64,000 nucleotides of DNA from Hermatobates lingyangjiaoensis (lineage: Eukaryota; Arthropoda; Insecta; Hemiptera; Hermatobatidae), in contig JAPFBL010000255.1 of the NCBI GenBank assembly GCA_026182355.1, forward strand, positions 3,596,001 to 3,660,000. Reading direction: 5' to 3'. A program made the position numbers and the translations under genes. How positions within the stretch are numbered: the first letter of the stretch is position 1; each line of letters begins with the position of its first letter. Shown here piece after piece: positions 46,691-55,975 of the stretch. The notes beneath the pieces were generated by a model. The model had not been told where the DNA came from and did not search any database. It worked only from the letters and a program-made list of their open reading frames with translations.

Positions 46691-47479
46691 GATAAAAGTA
46701 TGGACCCTGATGGAGAAACAAACTATAATTTTTATCATGAATCGGTCAGGGTTCACGTTCAATTAAACTCTCAGTACCGAGTTTTAGTTTTTATGTAAAA
46801 CCTTTTTTCACAGGCCTAAAAAACAGAGAAAATACAAGAAATAATACTCATTCAAATCATTCAAAAATCAAACAGATGCAAAAAGAGCAAAAAGTTACAA
46901 ATAAGAAAATACAATAGCAATTTTGAAAACAAATAAGTGATAGTACTCACAGAAGTATACAATTTTCGATACAGAAAAACTTACATTGTGTCAAAATTCC
47001 TATTATATTATCTTATTTTTAACCTTTTGGTCCTTTTATATGTTATGTTTGTTTTTTTGAAATATTGTATTATTTCTTATATTTCCTCTGTATTTTTAAG
47101 CCTGTGAAAAATATTTTAAATAAAAACCTAAACGTTGGCAATGAGAGTTTAATTTGAATCAGAATACTGACAGTAAAATAAATAAAAATTTTATTTTTAG
47201 TGTACATATAACTCAATAACGAAAAAGAGAAAAACATAAGCATAGGCTTACAAGACCCACTACTATATTTCAACAGGCGTCATCAGGTAGAAGTACTCCT
47301 CCTGAGAAGCAGAAGCTGACATTTAAAGCTAATTAAATAACACTTCAGCTGCTGCTGCTCCGGATGAGTTCTTCTCCCTAATGTCGACGCTTGTCCAAAT
47401 ACAGGAGTGAGTCTTGTGTGCTTACGGTTATGTTTTTCTCTTTTCGTTTTATGTTTGTAGCACAGTGGGAACTTTTAGT

Positions 47480-47480
<1 letters not shown>
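46691..47480. other. AT-rich intergenic sequence with GAAACGTTGG-class tails
   Basis: 46715-46812 (minus) and 47095-47160 (plus) carry CTGTGAAAAA..., a GGTTTT-type stem and GGCAATGAGAGTTTAATT-type tails, in inverted orientation about 300 bp apart. The rest is unremarkable. Confidence 0.5.

Positions 47481-47522
<42 letters not shown>
47481..47522. repeat. (TA)21 microsatellite
   Basis: Left border of the short hammerhead palindrome. Confidence 0.95.
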
Positions 47523-47526
<4 letters not shown>

Positions 47527-47690
47527 CAAACCACAATAAGAAATGGGAAAACAAGACTAAGACAAGACAGTTGGGTTTTTGACTCTGACGAAGACCGCTT
47601 GTTACGGTTGAAAGATCTTAGTCTTGTTTTCCCATTTCTTATTGTGGTTTGATCATTGATTGTTGTATCACGTGTTTATGTGAAATCTTT
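47523..47690. mobile_element. Short GATCTT-class palindrome
   Basis: The left arm is reduced to the tail GATCAAACCACAATAAGAAA and GGGAAAACAAGACTAAGAC. The right arm has the whole ribozyme and tail and ends CACGTGTTTATGTGAAATCT in (TA)n at 47691. Confidence 0.8.
47581..47623 (+). ncRNA. Hammerhead ribozyme motif, GATCTT class, best-preserved copy
   Basis: Stem I GACT (47581-47584) pairs with AGTC (47620-47623). C3 at 47585 (CTGACGA), an extra A, stem II GACCG/CGGTT around CTTGTTA, GAAA at 47610-47613, self-complementary stem III AGATCT (47613-47618) and U17 at 47619, with cleavage predicted before A47620. Confidence 0.75.
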
Positions 47691-48194
47691 ATATATATAT
47701 ATATATATATATCTTAATATATATATATATATATATTTGTAAATTTTTGTAGCAGTCTTTCCTGTATACACACATTGTTGAAAATTAGACCATATTTAGC
47801 TGAAGCTTGCTTTTTCATAAGGTTCTCGAGTTTCCTGAATAACGATCTTGCTACTGTATCCACAGAATATAGTAAATTACCAATCGACATGATAAATGAA
47901 CACATGTTTCTGCTTTCCTCAGTCATTATCAAGATGTGAATGCATTTAAAAGAAAAACAACTTTAATCTCCCCATCCCAGCAACACATTCCACATTTCTT
48001 ATATAAAGCATTAAATTTCAAAGTGCATTCATATCTTGATAATGGTTGAGGACAGTAGAAACATGTGTTCTTTAACATGTCGATTGGTAATTTACTCTAT
48101 TCTGTGGATACAGTAGCAAGATCGTTATTCAGGAAACTCGAGAAACTTATGAAAAAGCAAGTTTCAGCTAAATATGGTCTAATTTTCAACAAAG

Positions 48195-48231
<37 letters not shown>
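47691..48231. mobile_element. (TA)n-bounded palindrome encoding a PLE-like peptide
   Basis: The arms (about 47738-47940 and 48010-48195) are reverse complements around a spacer of about 80 bp. Read outward, both encode SIGNLLYSVDTVARSLFRKL then KYGLIFN. The left arm continues to NNVCIQERLLQKFTNIYI and (TA)n. The right arm stops at TTCAACAAAGTTATAATATA, where the left arm reads TTCAACAATGTGTGTATACA. (TA)n runs lie at 47691-47737 and 48197-48231. Confidence 0.7.
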
Positions 48232-48234
<3 letters not shown>

Positions 48235-48308
48235 TGACAATTAAAAGAAACGGTCCAGCGGACATTTTTGTCACCGCCCTGCCTTCCTGCGGGACTCTTT
48301 GCTCTTCA

Positions 48309-48346
48309 CACCTCCTGATGACGACGATGGTCGAAATATCGATGTG
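48309..48346 (+). ncRNA. Hammerhead ribozyme motif, AUAU class (second sequence)
   Basis: C3 at 48315 (CTGATGA), an extra C, stem II GAC/GTC with a GAUG loop, GAAA at 48333-48336, self-complementary AUAU, C17 at 48340, then GATGTG (48341-48346) pairing with CACCTC (48309-48314) in 5 of 6 positions. The tail TGTCTTTCTGTGTGT leads to (TA)n. Confidence 0.7.
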
Positions 48347-48389
48347 AGTTATGTCTGTGTCTTTCTGTGTGTTTCCTTCGTTTTGAATT

Positions 48390-48394
<5 letters not shown>

Positions 48395-48451
<57 letters not shown>

Positions 48452-48460
48452 ATATATATA
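48395..48460. repeat. Compound (TA)18(TG)10(TA)5 microsatellite
   Basis: Perfect runs 48395-48430 (TA), 48431-48450 (TG) and 48451-48460 (TA), between two ribozyme-bearing fragments. Confidence 0.95.
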
Positions 48461-48488
48461 AAGATTTCACAAAAACAGTTGGGTTTTT

Positions 48489-48531
48489 GACTCTGATGAA
48501 GACCGATTGATACGGCTGAAAGATCTTAGTC
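48489..48531 (+). ncRNA. Hammerhead ribozyme motif, GATCTT class
   Basis: Stem I GACT/AGTC, C3 at 48493 (CTGATGA), stem II GACCG/CGGCT with one mismatch, GAAA at 48518-48521, stem III AGATCT and U17 at 48527. The tail ATATTGTGGTTTGATCATTG follows. Confidence 0.65.
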
Positions 48532-48579
48532 TAGTTTTGCAATTTCATATTGTGGTTTGATCATTGACATATATGATAG

Positions 48580-48720
48580 AAAAACACCCTTACACTCTAA
48601 TTTTTGTTATAACCGTCATTAGGAGAGAAGTGTTTGGTCTCCAACCGTCGCTGCGCAAGTACGCTAAGTGTCCCCATCTCTTCTCTCCTGTTGAGTGTAA
48701 ATAGAAATTAGAGACTGCAA
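48580..48720 (-). mobile_element. Degenerate AAUU-class end
   Basis: The minus strand reads CTCTCCTAATGACGGTTATA then AAAATTAGAGTGTAAGGGTG. Homologous to the ribozyme at 51.9 kb, but G5 is changed (CTAATGA) and GAAA lost, so inactive. A GC-rich block (GCGCAGCGACGGTTGGAGAC) lies upstream, as at 46.25 kb. Confidence 0.55.
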
Positions 48721-48829
48721 GTGAGTTTTTCTATTCACTGTGTAACTATAGTTTACTTGAAACGTTCGTTGTTCTCTGAGGATAGTTTTCTTGTTAATAA
48801 TAATAATAATACATATATCAATTTTCAAA

Positions 48830-49060
48830 TCACAATAAGAAATGGGAAAAAAAGACTGAGATCTTTCAACCATAACAAGCGGTTTCCGTCAGAGTCAAAA
48901 CCCAACTGACTCTGTGTTTTGACTTCAGTTAGTTATTGACTTTGACGAAGACTGCTTGTTACGGTTGAAAGATCTTTGTCTTTTTTTTTCATTTCTTATT
49001 GCGGTTTAAACATAGATTGTTGTTTTACATGTTATTGTGAAATCATTATGTATATATATA
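48830..49060. mobile_element. GATCTT-class palindrome, both cores damaged
   Basis: The left arm (minus) reads CTGACGGAAACCG and the right arm (plus) TTGACGAAGACTG; each has one or more core changes. The tails TTTCTTATTGCGGTTT and the reverse complement CACAATAAGAAATGG are present. Confidence 0.7.
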
Positions 49061-50621
49061 ATTGAAATTGATTGTTATAAAGGCCTCAAATTAACTCGTT
49101 ATCCTTATCGATTTTAACTTATCCTTATTATTAACTCGCTAACCGCAGAATCCTTATCAAGGACATCTGATGTTAAATCTAGTGAGATTATTGTAAAATT
49201 ACTTATTGTTCCAACTCCCACACTGATACACTTTCACCATTAGTGCTATTCTAAGGTCGGAAAGAATGGCACATTTGTTATTTGGCAACCATTTTAGTGG
49301 TGGGCGAGCCACATTACCTGCTTGCGAGCCCTACATTTTACTTCACTCTAGTTTATTAGACAGGAGTCTTTCCCGAGTATCTGACATCATATAATACTAC
49401 AAGGGACAGGAAAGATTTTCCAACATCATTTCCAATAGATGGAAAGGGGAGAGCTGTAATCTTGAGTACCATAGGTCTATAATATTGGGAGAGACACTAT
49501 TTTAATTGAACTCATCAGAACGGACCTAATAAAATCCTGTTGTTAAAACATGAATGAAGAACCTCTTAAGTTTTTCTGTTTTATCATTGGAAATAAAGCA
49601 GTTGAATAAGTAGTGGATCAGACTAATGATTTGCAAACGCTGATTCGTTTTTAGTATGTATATACTTCCATACTGCCCTTGAAATGTAGTCGGGCGAATT
49701 GACATTCATATTCATGTTACATTGGAACCCAATTTAAGCAGACTTTACAATCAACATGTACAGACACTTAACAGCGCCCTTGACGTCAACTCTCAGATAT
49801 TGATTGACACCGTGATGAAAGTCTCAAGTTTTTCACAATTTAATGATAACATTTAGTTTAAATTTCTTTTTCTTACTATTCATTGAAATATTTATTAGTA
49901 CACAAATATGCTTTGGACATTAAAATGTTCATTCTTTTCTGGTTGATTTTTTTTCTTTTATTAATGTGTTGTCTGTGAAGTTATCGGTCTCACGATAACT
50001 AGTTATTGTTAGTTAACACATTTTTTAAAATATATTTATAATGAAAGCTTTAAAATATATTTATAGTTATTAGTTATATTAGATTTATTATAATAATAAT
50101 TTTGTTTTCTTTATTTTTTGATTTTTTTTATTATAATTTTATTTCTTTCTCTATTAATAATTATTATGGACGTTATTATTCGTAGGTAGTAATATAATGT
50201 AAATATTGATATTATGATTATAATTATTATAATTAATATTATATTTTTGTTTATATTGATTGAATTGCTATTCATTTAGGCAAAAATCCTAATATTGGAG
50301 GCATTCCTCCTAGACTTATCATTATAATTATATTTATTTTTTCCAATTTAGTTTGTATAGACCACATTGAAACTTCATTGTTTCAATTGTCGCGTTGAAA
50401 CTTCATTACCAGAGTTAACATTAGTTAACTTAATGTTTTTACAGGTTAACCCAACGCATTCTGACGATAAATTTTTTGACTGTTCAGTTGCCACCTTTGG
50501 TTGGGTAGAATTGTTCAAGGTTGTATACGATTAAAATCTAATATAATGTTCCCTTTTTGTTATAAACGATCCATAACTCATCAAAAATGATGGATTTTTT
50601 TTGCAAATTATGAAATAAAAC
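49061..50621. other. Intergenic sequence, nothing recognised
   Basis: AT-rich; no gene or repeat is recognised. Confidence 0.5.
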
Positions 50622-50692
50622 TTTCTCTCCCTCATTCTCTCTCACACTCTCTATCTCTCTCACTCAATCTCTTTTTCTCTCTCACTCTCTCT
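50622..50692 (+). repeat. Polypyrimidine (CT-rich) low-complexity tract
   Basis: Imperfect CTCTCT repeats with CACT and CTTTTT interruptions. Confidence 0.9.
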
Positions 50693-51629
50693 CGTTTTTT
50701 GCTTCTTTCTTTTTGTAGAATGCTAATAATGCGTCTAGTTGATATTCAACCACTCTACTTTTCTTCGTTGAAGTCTCTACAAATATACGAACAGCCATGC
50801 ATATATAAATTCATTTGTAATTTCAGTCATATTTAATGCATTACCAATATTGTTGTATCGTCTCATGAAATGCTAATGAATACTTCCAATTTCATTGTAA
50901 TTATAATCCTTAAGTTAATACGGGATATCTACTTATAAAGGGACTATTTGAAACTTAATGAATGGCTCACAAAAAATTAGGATGACAGAGGAAATTCAGT
51001 CAGAAGAAACCTTTCATATTACTTTTAATTAATTGTTTTTATCAATTTTAAAGTTTTAAAAAATAAGTTAATTTTATTACTAAACACTTCAATTTCTTTT
51101 AAATTCAAACTTTGAAAAAAAAATAACAGGAATATATTTGCAACTGAAACATAGTAATATACGAACAATAGCTGTACAATTTTAATATTTGTTTCCATTT
51201 GGGAACTGGGAGACGATACTGTGGATCATTGAAGTATATAGTCATGAAATTGTTTAGTACAGTATTATAGAAATAACTAATTATATGTGATAGAATTTAT
51301 GTAAATGTTTTTTGCTTATGAAATTATTTGAAAAACAAATGAAGTGGTAGGAAAGATGGAGCGTTGTTTAAAGAAAGCCAGAGTTAAAGGGACCGTCCAG
51401 TCTAGTTCCGCACATTCATAGAAAGCAAGCCAAAGAGAGAGTTGTTCGCAAATGGAGAACATGACTTGTATGGGTAATGAAGGATCAGGGGAGCATGTGC
51501 GGGGACACTTGTAGATGAGGCCTTATGCTTCATTGCCAATTACTTCCTCACTAAAATGCACGACTACACTGATCAACATGCATAACGCCAGTCTTTATAC
51601 ATTCATTCCCTATCTTATCCTTGTATACG
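50693..51629. other. Intergenic sequence, nothing recognised
   Basis: AT-rich; a mixed-composition patch at 51380-51530 has no recognised identity. Confidence 0.5.
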
Positions 51630-51654
51630 TTATATATATATATATATTAAATAT

Positions 51655-51775
51655 TAAAGCTTGGTCTTGCTTTGTATCCCTGACGATGATATATAAATAC
51701 ATCGAAACGTGGAAATAAGAAGAAGTAGTCCAATTCCAAGACCAAGCTCCTAACAAATACTATATATATATACTT
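51655..51775 (+). mobile_element. ACGU-class hammerhead-like end between (TA)n runs
   Basis: CTGACGA at 51680-51686, an extra U, stem II GAT/ATC, GAAA at 51704-51707, self-complementary ACGU, but G at position 17, where hammerheads require A, C or U, so cleavage is not expected. It is flanked by TA runs at 51630-51648 and 51763-51770. Confidence 0.5.
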
Positions 51776-51983
51776 TTTCGTTGGAAATACGATCCAAAAC
51801 GGACAAATATAGTTTAATATAGACAAAGAAACATAGAGAAATCAAAAGAACACACTTCTCCAACCGTCTCTGAACCAGTGCGCTTGGTTTCCCTCTCTTA
51901 TCTCTCCTGAAGACGGTTCAAACCGAAAATTAGAGACTGTAAGTGTGTTCTTTTGATTTCTCTATGTTTCTTTGTCTATATTG

Positions 51984-51990
<7 letters not shown>
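51775..51990. mobile_element. AAUU-class palindrome bounded by (TA)n
   Basis: The ends match as reverse complements (CATAGAGAAATCAAAAGAAC with GTTCTTTTGATTTCTCTATG). The left arm lacks the ribozyme core but keeps the long tail, ending at CCAACGAAAAAGTATATATA. The right arm has the core and stops at TATTGAACTATATATA, where the left reads TATTAAACTATATTTGTCCG. (TA)n follows at 51987-52027. Confidence 0.75.
51903..51936 (+). ncRNA. Hammerhead ribozyme motif, AAUU class
   Basis: Stem I TCTC (51903-51906) with GAGA (51933-51936), C3 at 51907 (CTGAAGA), an extra C, stem II GGT/ACC closed by UCAA, GAAA at 51925-51928, self-complementary AAUU, and A17 at 51932. Confidence 0.7.
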
Positions 51991-52027
<37 letters not shown>

Positions 52028-52030
<3 letters not shown>

Positions 52031-52242
52031 GTTTAAATCCATGGAAAAGGAAATCAATAGAAATAAATGCTCTGAGACTTGTCACTTTATGTTGTCAAAG
52101 AGCAAACAATACTCAGTTCTTCCTTTGTTTGCTCTCTGATGACAAATTGAAAGGCCTCAGAGCATTTATTTCTGTTGTTTTCCTTTTTCCTTGTGGTTCA
52201 AACTTCATTTATTGCATCACGAGTAATTTTTATTGTGATTTT

Positions 52243-52247
<5 letters not shown>
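52028..52247. mobile_element. GGCC-class palindrome between (TA)n runs
   Basis: The left arm stops at AAACTTCAT|ATATA, where the right arm reads AAACTTCATTTATTGCATCA before its own (TA)n (52248-52298). The right arm carries C3 at 52136 (CTGATGA), GAAA at 52149-52152, stem III AGGCCT, C17 at 52158 and stem I AGAGCA/TGCTCT. Stem II is reduced to a few A-U pairs. Confidence 0.7.

Positions 52248-52298
<51 letters not shown>
52248..52298. repeat. (TA)25 microsatellite
   Basis: Perfect TA run between two ribozyme-bearing fragments. Confidence 0.95.
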
Positions 52299-52300
<2 letters not shown>

Positions 52301-52319
52301 CTCTCGACTCTTCTTCAAC

Positions 52320-53155
52320 TTTCTTCGATCAACTTTCTTCTTTCAGTGATGCCCCCACTGGCGGTTGTTGGTTGGTTACTTGCCGTTGCGCTACAACGTG
52401 CTTGGTCTCCCTTTCTCTTTTCTCCTGAAGACGGATTACCCGATAATTTGAGTCTGTAAGTGTGTTTCCTTACTCTGTGTGTTACCCTTCTTGAATTTTG
52501 AACTCGCATTGTGTCCAGTTTGGATCGTGTTTCGTTTAATTTAGTGAAGTATATATATGTATATATATACGAGTTCGAGATTAACAAAGAGCAACACACA
52601 AAGTAGGGAAACACACTTACAGACTCAAATTTTCGGGTAATCCGTCTTCAGGAGAAAAGAGAATGGGAGACCAAGCACGTTGTAGGCGCAACGGCAAGTA
52701 ACCAACCCGGCAACCGCCAGCGCTGTCAACCGTACCCTGTCTTAAAGTATAGAATTAGGAGAAGATATGAACAGAAACTCAGATAAGCAGTACTGGTTAG
52801 GTAAAACTATAAATAGGTGAAAAATTATAAACAATATAAGATTAAAACAAACTATAAAAAACAAAAATAATGATAGAGAAAAGAAGAAAAAAATAAATAA
52901 ATAAAAATAAATACAATACAAAAAACTTGCATTGATTGTTTTAGTAAATAAAAGATAGAGACTGAATAAAAGGGTAAGTATGGGAAACTAGTTAAGAATA
53001 AGAATTTAGAAAAATAAAATAGGATAAAACAAACTAGTGGTAAGTGAAGAAGACAAAATAGATATACACAAAATATACGAAAGAGGAAAAAAGAAATAAG
53101 TACTAGAGAATAAAGAATACTGGAAAATAAATACATTAAAAAAATAAATTATCTT
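52320..53155. mobile_element. Two tail-to-tail copies of an AAUU-class element with GC-rich box and A-rich body
   Basis: The plus copy (52320-52548) has a GC-rich block (CCACTGGCGGTTGTTGGTTG), CTGAAGACGGATTACCCGAT (core damaged: GATA) and a tail to GTATATATATG. The minus copy (52572-53155) has an intact core, the same GC-rich block and then about 400 bp of A-rich sequence on the plus strand. They face each other across TATATATGTATATATATA at 52549-52569. The A-rich body resembles that at 46320-46600. Confidence 0.65.
52623..52655 (-). ncRNA. Hammerhead ribozyme motif, AAUU class (minus strand)
   Basis: C3 at 52651 (CTGAAGA), an extra C, stem II GG/CC with loop AUUAC, GAAA at 52634-52631, self-complementary AAUU, U17 at 52627, and stem I GAG (52626-52624) with CTC (52654-52652). 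Confidence 0.65.
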
Positions 53156-53291
53156 TTAAGGTTAAGTCCAGGTGCACTGCGCGCCCCGAGCAACCAGATG
53201 TGAGCCTCCTCAGAGGCTCTAGGGGTCACGTTAGTGACCCTTATATATATTATACATACAATATATATATATATATATATTGTATTTATAT

Positions 53292-53332
<41 letters not shown>

Positions 53333-53380
53333 CAGCACAGAAGTTTATATATATATATATACATATATATATAAACAAGA
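53156..53380. repeat. GC-rich fragment followed by a long interrupted (TA)n palindrome
   Basis: 53160-53240 is GC-rich (GTGCACTGCGCGCCCCGAGC) and ends GTCACGTTAGTGACCCTTATA. 53241-53330 is TA repeat with ATACAATATATA interruptions on both strands, and 53345-53372 is further TA repeat. Confidence 0.8.
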
Positions 53381-53545
53381 TTTCACAATAAACACGTAAG
53401 ACGTATTTCAAAATAAAAAAAAGACTAAGATCTTTCAACTGTGACAAGTGGTCTTGTCAGAATCGGATTTGACGAATTTGAGTTGGGATTTGACTATGAC
53501 GTAGTCGCTTATTGCGGTTTAAAATCTTAGTCGTTCAAAATTTTG
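53381..53545. mobile_element. Highly degenerate GATCTT-class palindrome
   Basis: TAAGATCTTTCAACTGTGAC (left) and GACGTAGTCGCTTATTGCGG (right) are recognisable, but the cores are broken. The oldest-looking member of the class. Confidence 0.5.
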
Positions 53546-54467
53546 CATCGCTCACAGTTTGGTATGTATTCTCTAATGTCTTTGTTAGTCTTTATGGAAT
53601 ATTTCGTGTTAATTTAAACATCAAAAGGTTTTGGATAAGTCAAATTGATTGTAGGTCAAATGAGTGACGTCACAGTGAAAGGTATAATACTTTATTTCTT
53701 ACCTGCTGTATGGTAACCTATTATCAGTGGAAGGTTATATCAAACATTAGTTTGAAGCATTTTTATTTATGTAATACATATGTCCACTGTCTTCATTTAT
53801 CTTTCAAATCTACAAAAGTTTCTAGTCTGAGCACCTAAACGATGAACACCAAAAAAGAAGAGCTATTAAAAAACTGACTTCTACATTTGTTTACAAAAAA
53901 AACAGAAAGAAAAGCAATTCTAATGAAACTTTGAAGAGAGAGAAATGAGACTAGCACTTAGCGTGTGAAGGAAGTAAAATGGTATCAAGTAAGGGAGTTT
54001 CATGGTAGAGTCGTTCAGCTAGGAGATAAGAACTACAGTGCACCAACAAGCCGACTTCGATAACTCGTTGAAAACTAAAATATCCAAGATTTTGACTTAA
54101 TACCGTCATCAAAGTATTCAGCAATGAGTAAGGCGTGATTGATTTAATATTGAAAATTATGAAAGTCATCTATCCGAGTGAAGATGACTAAAGAGAAATA
54201 GCAGGGTGTAAGAATTGATCCAGGAGTTGTCTTGCTTATATGCAATTATAAACTCTACTACAGAGTTCAGTTGATAATGGAAAAATAAAAAAGAATAAAA
54301 AATAATATTGTTATAAAATTATTGATAGTAAAAGTATTAAGATGTCATTAAATCAGTCATGTTCAATTATTTATAATATAGTTATCTTCACTTTGATAAT
54401 TATACAATAATGAGATCATCAAATCACACAAGTAATGATCATCTATTAAGTAAGTGACCTAATTCAA
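53546..54467. other. Intergenic sequence, nothing recognised
   Basis: AT-rich; no gene recognised. Confidence 0.5.
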
Positions 54468-55975
54468 TACGTACGTTGGGCTTTACGTGTTAATTATATC
54501 TTCAACTGGTTTTGGATAATTTCACATATCTTATAAAAATATAAGAAAATTGTTTAAATGAGGAAACTGTTTTCATGAATTTTATTTAGATTAGTATATA
54601 TTTAAAATTCATTTAAATAATTAATTAAAATTTTAAAATCTACCACATTTTATTCTAAACAATGTTAATGTTATATAATTTGTTTTTCTTAATTGTCTTT
54701 AATTATAAATCAATTCATTGGTTATAGATTGGTTATAGATACTTGATTATTGTCCTAATTTTATGAAATACATTTTTTTTCTAAAACTAGTAATTTCAAC
54801 TAGATATTTTCATGATATTTGGCTTCTTGGCATACTCATACTCTCTTATTTTATGGGTCTATTAGGTATAGTGATTATAAACAAAATATATTTTGAAATA
54901 TAAGGGATTCACACATTTTGAGATCGACTGAACCCGAAACCTGTACAGAAAATTCTTTGTTAAAATCACCTTCATTAGGACCAATAATACATACATATCG
55001 AAACGAGTTTTACAAACAAAATAGTATTCATTCTAGTCAATAATGAATATGGATAATAATTTAATTTCAGAATGTTCATATTTGTAATTTTAGAATTTTA
55101 TTTGAAAATTACTAGTTTTATTTAATTTATTCAAATATTGAACATTCAAAAGAGATTTGCTGGCCTTGTCTTGATCATTAATGTTCATATTTTATTATTT
55201 TTTTAATAGTGTTACCTCGACTTTTAAATGAATAATATTTATACTTTAATGGGTCGTATTCTTGCACAGAACACGCAATAAGATCTTTATATCTTAAAAG
55301 ATTTCCTTCGTTTCCACAGCATTGCTAGATATTTATTTTGTTAAAATTAATAACACTACCAAATTTGATTATTTTTTTATTTAATTTAATCATTTTGAAT
55401 ACATTATTATCGTAAAAGTCAGATTTAATTTTTTTTTATATTGATTCATAACTTAAAAGCACTTTTTTGTATTTCTAACGCAGTTTTGGAAAAGTGGATT
55501 CATAATATCAAGTAAATTATGTACTATGATCAATAAGTAGTCGTAATGACGTGCTGTTTAAGTTTAAACCTTCATGACGCAATAAGGCTGTCGCTTGATT
55601 TTTTGAGGGATTTTTTTCAAGCGATATATTGTTCAATAGGGCAAGTATTGTTCACTTAAGTAATACAGCTTATATGCTGGAAGTTGTACAATGAATTCTA
55701 CCTGACCCAAAGAAGATGTTAATAAATTACAATTCATTTAATTAATTAATTACAATTTTAAAATCTGCCACATTTTATTCTAAAGAATGTTAATGTTATA
55801 TGATTTGTTTTTCTTAATTGTCTTTAATTATAAATTAATTCGTTTGGTTATGGATTATTATGATAATCTATTATGGAAGTGATCTAATTCAATGCATACG
55901 TTGGGGTTTCCGTGTTAACTATATGTTCAACTGGTTTTGGATAATTTCACATATCTTAAAAAAAATATAATATAA
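54468..55975 (+). repeat. Diverged duplicated segments in permuted order
   Basis: Segment B, 54468-54545 (with TTCAACTGGTTTTGGATAAT), recurs at 55895-55975. Segment A, 54601-54735 (with CCACATTTTATTCTAAACAA), recurs at 55728-55858. The order is B-A first and A-B second, same strand. Identity is roughly 90 percent by eye. This suggests copies of an uncharacterised dispersed repeat and not a simple tandem duplication. Confidence 0.65.

Noticed and set aside
51680..51712. Active hammerhead at 51.68 kb
   Set aside because: The cleavage-site position is G, which is not allowed; kept only as a degenerate member.
52852..53136. 94-codon hydrophobic minus frame
   Set aside because: Product of T-rich low-complexity sequence, not a membrane protein gene.
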